A stretch of 64,000 nucleotides of DNA from Cryptomeria japonica (taxonomy: Eukaryota; Streptophyta; Pinopsida; Cupressales; Cupressaceae). The number at the start of each line of letters is the position of its first letter. The stretch's first letter is position 1. The position numbers and the translations under genes were made by a program. The DNA is taken from contig NC_081412.1 in assembly GCF_030272615.1 (NCBI RefSeq), positions 688,454,083 through 688,518,082 of the forward strand, given 5' to 3'. This document shows, in pieces, positions 57,333 to 64,000 of the stretch. The notes below the pieces were generated by a model that saw only the letters and a program-made list of their open reading frames with translations, was not told where the DNA came from and ran no database searches.

Positions 57333-57970
57333 CTCTTTGATCATACAATATACATACCCACTTTCCCTCCACATTTTGAAACACCGAATTTTTTTAGATA
57401 CTTAGGGAAAGTTGATCCTAGAGATAACATCAGAGAATTTTTCACTGCATGTATAGAGGTTGCACAAGAGGATACCTATCTAATGAGATTGTTTCCAAAA
57501 ATTCTCGAAGGTCTTGCTTTGGAGTGGTTTCGATGCCTCCCACGAATGATCACATCATGGGGTGAACTATCTAAAAAATTCATTGCAAACTTCTCACATA
57601 GTTCATTGACACCCCAGTTACATTGATGGATCTATGTGCTACGAAAAAAAATGAAAATTAAACATTGGCATCCTTGATGGATCTCTATAGAAGATGCAAG
57701 ACTAATATTCCTGAAACTAAGCAAGTTGACATGTCTTCAGAGAACTTAATTCCAAAGATTAAGTATCCTATACAAATGCAATTTTTGACCTCATTCAAAC
57801 AAATCACTAAAAAGGATTTAAAATGTGAGAAGGGACTTGTAGAACAAGGTATCATAAAATATGGAACTTCTAAAAATAACACAAACAATGATAAATCTAA
57901 GTTCTGGTCAAAAAACAAGAATGTGACCAATGATGGTGTTGTAGACGCTCGTATAGTGAATAGGGCTTAA
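57333..57970 (+). pseudogene. Gag core of D
   Basis: Resumes the frame broken at 8155. LFDHTIYIPTFPPHFETP, then LGKVDPRDNIREFFTACIEVA, TYLMRLFPKILEGLALEWF and FIANFSH match B at 36030-36310. A frameshift and stops occur near 57600-57660. The last part 57665-57970 matches the end of the B Gag core (EQGIIK...SKFWSKNKN, NDGVVDA). Decayed. Confidence 0.85.
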
Positions 57971-58042
57971 CCAATTGTATCTTTACAAGGACCAATTCAA
58001 TCATCTAGTCAAAATAAAAGTTCATATACAAAAAATAACACA

Positions 58043-58804
58043 ATGTCAACAAATGCAAACGCTACACAAGATACAATCATAAGATTCCCAAGAGTGAATG
58101 CTACAAGAAGGAAATACACACCACTGGGTGAGCCAATTGAATCAGTATTCAAGAAATTAATAAAGACAAATATGATCACTTTCCCAGAGGTTAGAGTGTA
58201 TGAACCAGGTCCTTTCAAGACAAATTGGTGGAATGATAACGATTTCTGTGATTATCATCATAGAAAAGTTCATAAAACTGTAAGTTACTATAAGTTGAAG
58301 AACCTAATTCAGGATCTGATAGATCAAGGTGATATCACAATTGACACCAACAAAAATTTGACAAACACAAATCATACCATCTTTAAAGACCCTTTTGTCA
58401 AACATGACAAAGGCAAGGCATCAACATCAGGAACACAAGTCAATACTGCTAACTATACAAAGGTCTCACATGACTATAGCATTCATGCTATTAGCTTAGG
58501 AGATGAAGTAAATGTTAATCCAAAAAAAGAAATTGATGATGTTGAGCAAAGTCAATGGACCGATAACTATGATAACCAAGTTTGCATGACGTCAGAAGCA
58601 CCAAGGTATGATAAAGATGAGAATCTTTGTCTCATGGACTGGGGGAAGGTAGAACCACTTTATTCAAGATGGTTTCAAGATAAAATTATAGAAAAAATCA
58701 CGAATGTCATAATTTCACATAATGATCATAAGATGGGATATGAAATAACCTTGATAATACAACATATGTTGAAGAAATATCCCTCACAAGAGGTAATACA
58801 ATAG
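58043..58804 (+). pseudogene. Gag C-terminal part of D with damaged knuckle
   Basis: Contains RRKYTPLGEPIESVFKKL as in B, then FCDYHHRKVHKTVSYYKLKNLIQDLIDQGD, where the final Cys of the CX2HX4HX4C knuckle is Tyr. The downstream acidic part has KDPFVKHDKGKA as in B. A region of about 90 residues (roughly 58500-58760) has no clear counterpart in B. Open for 253 codons despite the state of the rest of D. Confidence 0.82.
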
Positions 58805-59970
58805 CTACTATCACTATAAATCCAAGAGATAGAGATTGTACCGTCTTCACGCGTAGATGAAAAGTGACCTTACAAGGAGTGCCATTAAATAATTCACCAG
58901 TAGTAGGGAACTATAATATGGTTGAGAAACTCAAGAAAACACTAGCACATATATCCCTTTTTGAGTTGTTGTGTATATCACATAAATCACAAAGCTATCC
59001 TAGATAAAGGACTTCAAGACTCAGTAGTCGCTAAAGACATAGATGAAAAAGCTTTCCAATCCATGGTAGGGAATCTGGCTGATTCTACCCATATTACTTT
59101 CACAAAATGGGATGTTCCTAATGATGGACCTTTTCATTATGATCCACTACATCTATAGGCTTACATACATAAGAAGAAAGTTAGGAGAGTACACATAGAT
59201 GGAGGAGTCGGTCTTAACATCTGCACACTAAACTTGGTCAAGGAATTGGGCCATTCTGAACTTCACATTGATCCTACAAAGAGAATAAACATAAAAGCAT
59301 ATGATGATGAAGAATTTCCTTCAAAAGGTGTGGTTACATTGCCAGTACAAGTGGGACCTATTACAACAAAGGTTACTTTTCAAGTCTTAGATAGACAACT
59401 AGGGTATAACATGCTTTGAGGCCGCCCATGGATTCATACTGTGTAGACCATACCTTCAACAGTCCACCAATGTGTTAAGTTCCCAAACAATGGTATTGAA
59501 ATCACCATTTAGGGTGATCCCAACCTATTTCAACACTGTAATCACGTAAAGGCAAGTGTTGATAACCAAGTACCCATTAATCAAGAAACACCACTTACTA
59601 CACAAATAAACTCATTGAAAATCACAGAAGCACAAAAAGATACACCAACAACATCTTATTTATGGATTAAGGATGTCCATTGTGGGGAATACTCCACTAC
59701 AAGTATGTCAAATGTCAAATAATTATTTGTTTCTCCTAGATCTTTTTGGGAAACCTCAAAACACTATGATGAAACAAGATAAAGGAAAAGAGATAGTCAA
59801 GTACTCAGATTCATGCTCATTCATTAGATGGGGAGACTTACAGGAAGAATCCCTAGATGAAGATGACATGACAATACCCAGGTTACCTTTAGATCAGTAT
59901 GGCAGTTGTCTCAAAATTCTACAAAAACATGGGTACGATGATACCATAGGCTTGGGACTACAGGAATAAG
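58805..59970 (+). pseudogene. Protease and G-patch-like region of D
   Basis: HKAILDKGLQDSVV (about 58988-59030) matches B. VHIDGGVGLNICTLN has the catalytic Asp near 59200; the distal box is LGYNML(stop)GRPWIH. KFPNNGIEITI follows. The G-patch-like block SCLKILQKHGYDDTIGLGLQE is at about 59905-59966, in the same place as in B. Stops at 59156, 59417, 59444 and 59511 fit transitions. Confidence 0.78.
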
Positions 59971-61090
59971 GAAGATTAGAAGGCCTTTTTTACCTTAGGA
60001 GAACCCAAAGAATCAAGAGTTAGGTTATAAGCACATCCCAAAGATAACAGAGGCAAGACATTGGACACTTGACATATTGAACAAACCTAGGCTACCATCA
60101 GAGTACATACCGCAAAATTAGTTATTGAAACACAAGTATTTCCTCCTTCATCTTAGAGAAGTAAGAAAGAAATAACATATCCTAGTATGGAATCATCTAC
60201 AAGAAACTAATGCATAATCACCTAACAATATAGTACTTGAAAGATATTCATAAGAAAATGTGGTAACAAAACCTGTCTTAGCACCTACAAATGAGCATAA
60301 TCCTTGGATTTTGTCAATATTTTTACCAAGGGAAATAAACCTATCTCTACCAAATGAGTCATATAAAGAAAGGTTGCAATGTCTTATACTAGGCTTAAGA
60401 AGGGTCTCCACCACACAAAGGAGATCCACAAGTTAGGAACAAATTTAGTTACAAGAATAATTTGAGATAAGTGACACAACCTCAGACAATGGAACATACA
60501 TAGAAAGTGTGACAGATTCTCACGACTATGAATTTCTATCTAACCATGATAGTATCCCACAAGAAATAGACACAACATATCATAACCAACCACCCATTGA
60601 TGATGAAATTGACAATTAGGATATACCAGACCATCCAAATTTAGTAAAACATGTTCAAAATAACTAGGTATGCATATTGTCAGAGACTTTTTCACAAGAA
60701 GAAAGCAATGAATTACCCCTTGTAAATTCAAATTTAATTGACTAGGGGAGAGAAGAAAAACCAAGTCTAGACTAGTTTGAGAATTATGAAGCTATTACGG
60801 AATTCCTTGGTGTCAGAGAAGGGTTTCCCCATGGTGATCATAAGGCAGGATTTTCTATAGACTTGGATAGAACAACATCCTTTGGTGAGGCAAGTTCCTC
60901 TATGTCAAAAGATACGGATGAAAGTGATAACAATGGAAAAAGCAAGTTAGACAATCTCCCTATTGAACAAGAGAATTTAATATTACTCATGGAAAAGATT
61001 GAAGAAATCAATATAACAGAAGGAGAGGTTATACACAATATCCACTTAGCAGAATCATTGAATCAGGAAGAAAAGGACAAGTTCATATAG
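59971..61090 (+). pseudogene. Protease-to-polymerase linker of D
   Basis: Acidic, stop-rich and partly frame-shifted sequence corresponding to 38460-39396 of B. The end (60863-61090) is recognisable by VIHNIHLAESLNQEEKDKFI, compare VPHNIFLAQSLTKSKRSKFI of B. No domain of its own. Confidence 0.65.
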
Positions 61091-62397
61091 TTTTTCAAAC
61101 AACGCTCAATCAATTTTTCTTGGCTATATGAAGATATGCCAGATTTAGACCCAAAATTGGTATTGCACTACTTTTCATTGTTACCAGGAATCAAACCAGA
61201 CAAACAAAAGCTTAGAAAGATGTATCCATAGATCACATTACTGGTAAAGCTAGAACTATAGAAACTTTTGGATGTGGGTTTCATTAGACCTATTGACTAT
61301 GCAGAGTGGATATCCAATCTAGTGCCTATGACTAAACCCACTAGCGACATAAGAATCTGTACATACTTCCAATATCTAAAAAAGGCATGTCCTAAGGATG
61401 ATTTCTTGTTACGTAACATAGACATGATAATTGACCTAACTGTTGGGAATGAAATGCTTTCACTAATGGACAATTTCTTAGGATACAACTAGATTAGGAT
61501 TGCAGTAGAAGATCAACATATGACTTTATTTACCTATCCATGGGGAACATACTGTTGGAACATCATGTCATTTGGTCTTAAGAACGTTGGAGCAATATAT
61601 CAAAGGGATATCACAACATTATTCCATGACATGATCCACAATATCATGGAAGACTATTTTAATGATTTGTTGGCTAAATCATAAACAAGAGAAGGTCACC
61701 TAGAAGTCCTTGCTAAGATATTTGATCGATTAGAATAATATAATGTCATATTAAATCCAAAGAAGTGTGTCAGTGTCACTGCTGGAAAGCTTTTAAGATT
61801 TATTGTTTCTAATAGAGGCATTGAGGTAGATCCAACAAAGGTCAAATAAATCCTTGATATGCAACCACCATCAACACTCGAGCATTTAAGAGGATTACAA
61901 GGAAGATTACAGTCTATAAGAAGGTTTATAGCATAGCTAGTAAATAAATATCGCCCATTTCAAAATTTACTCAGAAAAGGAGTTACCTTCAAATGGAAAA
62001 AGTAGTGCCAAGAATCTTTTCAATCTTTAAAAGATTATCTTCTGAATACTCTAGTATTAGTTCCATCTACTCAAGGTAAACCTTTATTACTATATATATC
62101 ATCAACAAACTCATACTTGGGAGCCCTTTTGGTACAACATGATGAACAAAGAAAGGAAAGAGCAATCTACTATATAAGTAGAACCCTAATTGGATATGAG
62201 CTTAATTACACTCCCATAGAATGAGCATGTCTAGCAGTGATCTTCGTATCTCAAAAGCTAAGACACTATATGTTGAGTCACAAAGTTCAACTCATAGCAT
62301 GATTTTATCCACTCAAGTATCTATTGTGCAAAGCAACATTAACATGAAGATTGGCCAAGTGGGTCATGATTTTAAGTGAGTTTGACATATAGAGTAC
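61091..62397 (+). pseudogene. Reverse transcriptase and first RNase H of D
   Basis: FIRPIDYAEWISNLVPMTKP, IDLTVGNEMLSLMD and YCWNIMSFGLKNVGA are clear. The catalytic YVDD of B reads YFND here (about 61654-61665), losing an essential Asp. KLLRFIVSNRGIEVDP, LLLYISSTNS, YYISRTLIGYELNYTPIE and RLAKWVMILSEFD follow. At least ten in-frame stops. Clearly dead. Confidence 0.9.
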
Positions 62398-62951
62398 GTG
62401 GACATAAAGGAAATCAAAGGGAAGATTATAGAAGATCAATTAGAAGAAGTTCCCTTGCGAGACACTCACCTACTACTAGTGGATTTTTGGGATGAATCCA
62501 TGTTTACATTAACAACATACACAACTTTAAAATTGTACTTTGATGGTTCTTACACAAATCATGGAGCAAGAGTCGAGATTCTTTTCATCACCCCAAAGGT
62601 GAGTCTATCTTGAAGTCATTCAGAATCAATTTTCCCTATACAAACAGTATAGCTGAATATGAAGCTCTCATCATACGACTTTGTACCACCATACAATGGA
62701 GGATAAAAGAACTACAGGTATATGGTGACTCACAACTAATTATAATTTAAGTCAATGATGACTACAACACAAAAGATGATAAACTAATGCCTTATAAATA
62801 AATGGTAAAAGATTGCAAAGAACATTTCAATAACATCACTTTTGAGAAAATTCCAAGATTACAAAACAAGGAAGCCGATGTCATGGATATAGTAGGGTCT
62901 CTCCTAGATATGCCTAATAATGAAACTCGGATCGAGTTCACTGTAGAATAG
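62398..62951 (+). pseudogene. Second (archaeal-type) RNase H of D
   Basis: LKLYFDGSYTNHGARVEILF, IAEYEALI, YGDSQLII and KEADVMD align with the four acidic positions of the second RNase H in B. A frameshift lies near 62605. Confirms that D is Tat-lineage. Confidence 0.85.
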
Positions 62952-63996
62952 TTGATGGTACCAACATATGAGATCCCCTCATCAGAATATGTATGTGTCA
63001 TTGTGGGTCTTGAATCCCTATGGTATAATGAGATATACGCATACTTACATAATCAGTATATGTCTCCTGATTTGTCTAGAAATCAAAAGAAGACTCTTAT
63101 TCGTCAAGTGTCCAGACACACCATTATCACCGACACATTGTACAAAAAGAGTCTAGATGGAACACGTCTCCGATGTCTTAATTTTGAAGAAGCACAACTC
63201 TCCTTAAAAGAGGTACATGATGGAATTTGTGGTGCACATCCAAGTGGCCCTGCACTATCAAAGAAGCTACTAAGAACTGGATACTATTGGCCTACTATGG
63301 AAAAGGATGCATATAAATATGTACAAAAGTATACACAATGTCAAGTGCATGGGGATGTCATTCATGCACCAGCGCAGGATCTCCAACCTATCACATAACC
63401 TTGGCCATTTTCACAATGGGGGTTAGATCTTGTTGGTAAAGTTAATCCTACTTCATCCAATGGTCATAAATTCATCTTAATGGCTACTGAGTATTTTAGC
63501 AGATGGGTAGAGTGAATCCCTCTAACATACACCACTAGTAAGTAGATAGAAAAATTTATTCTTAACTAATATCATATGTTGGTATGGGATTCCAATGTGT
63601 ATAGTGATAGACAATGGATGTCCATTCAAGAATTAATAAATGAGAGAACTATGTGATCAATTACAGATACAATAGAGATTTACAATGCCCTATTATCTCC
63701 AAAGTAATGGAAAAGCAGAGGCAACAAACAAAACAATATTGAAGATACTGAAGAAAGTTGTCACTCATGTAGGACGGGACTGGCATCTCCAGTTAAATCC
63801 CACTCTTTGGGCTTATAGAATAGGGGTATGCACACCTATAGGAGAAATACCGTATTCATTGATCTATGGAATAGAAGAAATATTTCCCATTAAAATAGAA
63901 CTACCATCTTTAAGAGTCTTCTTAAAACGCATCATATCGGAGGAAAACTATCAAGCTGAAAGATTGGAAGAGATTGAAATGCTCAATGAAAAATGA
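62952..63996 (+). pseudogene. Integrase of D, truncated by window end
   Basis: The zinc domain HDGICGAHPSGPALSKKLLRTGYYWPTMEK is open; the following CX2C pair is damaged (KYTQC, first Cys to Tyr). The core has WGLDLVGKVNP with the first Asp, then stops and a frameshift between 63510 and 63680 across the second Asp. The Glu box is NGKAEATNK (about 63705-63730). PYSLIYGIEEIFPIKIELPSLR continues to the window end. Aligns throughout with B. Confidence 0.88.
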
Positions 63997-64000
63997 CAAA

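Larger units (their letters stand above)
7453..64000 (+). mobile_element. D: decayed Tat-lineage retrotransposon, host of E1 and C
   Basis: The D pieces are 7453-8155 and 57333-64000. Order on the plus strand: gag, knuckle, protease, G-patch-like block, reverse transcriptase, RNase H, second RNase H, integrase. Its LTRs are outside the window. Every domain aligns with B but with many more stops and indels, so D is the oldest layer. E1 borders its left piece, and C sits between codons of its gag. Removing C plus one CTTAT copy joins the two pieces in the same reading frame, in the middle of a box (DLCPY/LFDH) that B has intact as DICPYPFD. Confidence 0.88.

Overview
The window is plant nuclear repeat DNA, an AT-rich nest of LTR retrotransposons with no host gene that I can recognise. 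Tat-lineage Ty3/gypsy elements with a second (archaeal-type) RNase H, a chromovirus with a 4.4 kb LTR, and plant mobile domain (PMD) coding sequence all point to a large-genome land plant. A conifer is plausible, but the sequence does not prove it.

Five elements can be separated. D (7453-8155 and 57333-64000, + strand) is the oldest host: a decayed Tat element whose gag was hit twice. E1 (1-7452, - strand; left end outside the window) is a gag-protease-only element lying in the gag of D. C (8156-57327, + strand) is a Tekay/Del-like chromovirus, also in the gag of D, with a 5-bp target duplication CTTAT on both sides. C was hit twice in turn. B (32071-48180, + strand) is a complete Tat element with target duplication CCTCC, sitting three bases after the gag ATG of C. 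The A complex (8650-27897) sits in the 5' LTR of C and is built from at least two copies of a non-autonomous element. It contains a tail-to-tail inverted repeat with arms of about 6.2 kb (15055-21246 and 21666-27897). Removing C restores the D gag frame, and removing B restores the C gag frame.

The most interesting object is an extra gene on the strand opposite to gag-pol, in the 3' part of both B and A. In each it has a TATA box, a short first exon of 22-26 codons, an intron filled with GCG[CT]CTGTG-type repeats, and a long second exon encoding a PMD, an acidic tract, a coiled coil and an Arg/Ser-rich tail. A keeps this gene and several apparent RNA structures of B, but has no reverse transcriptase, RNase H or integrase. 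In their place it has one unrecognised sense ORF of roughly 950 codons. The shared structures are a 59-nt leader hairpin, a twin hairpin after the coding region and a hairpin over the polypurine tract. A therefore looks like a satellite of a B-type element, mobilised in trans while carrying its own unknown protein and the antisense PMD gene.

All the coding regions carry stops, mostly of the CAG to TAG, CAA to TAA, CGA to TGA and TGG to TAG kind, as expected from deamination of methylated cytosines. No open reading frame here is claimed to be functional today. All alignments were made by eye, and the coordinates of repeats and unannotated domains are accurate to a few bases or tens of bases.
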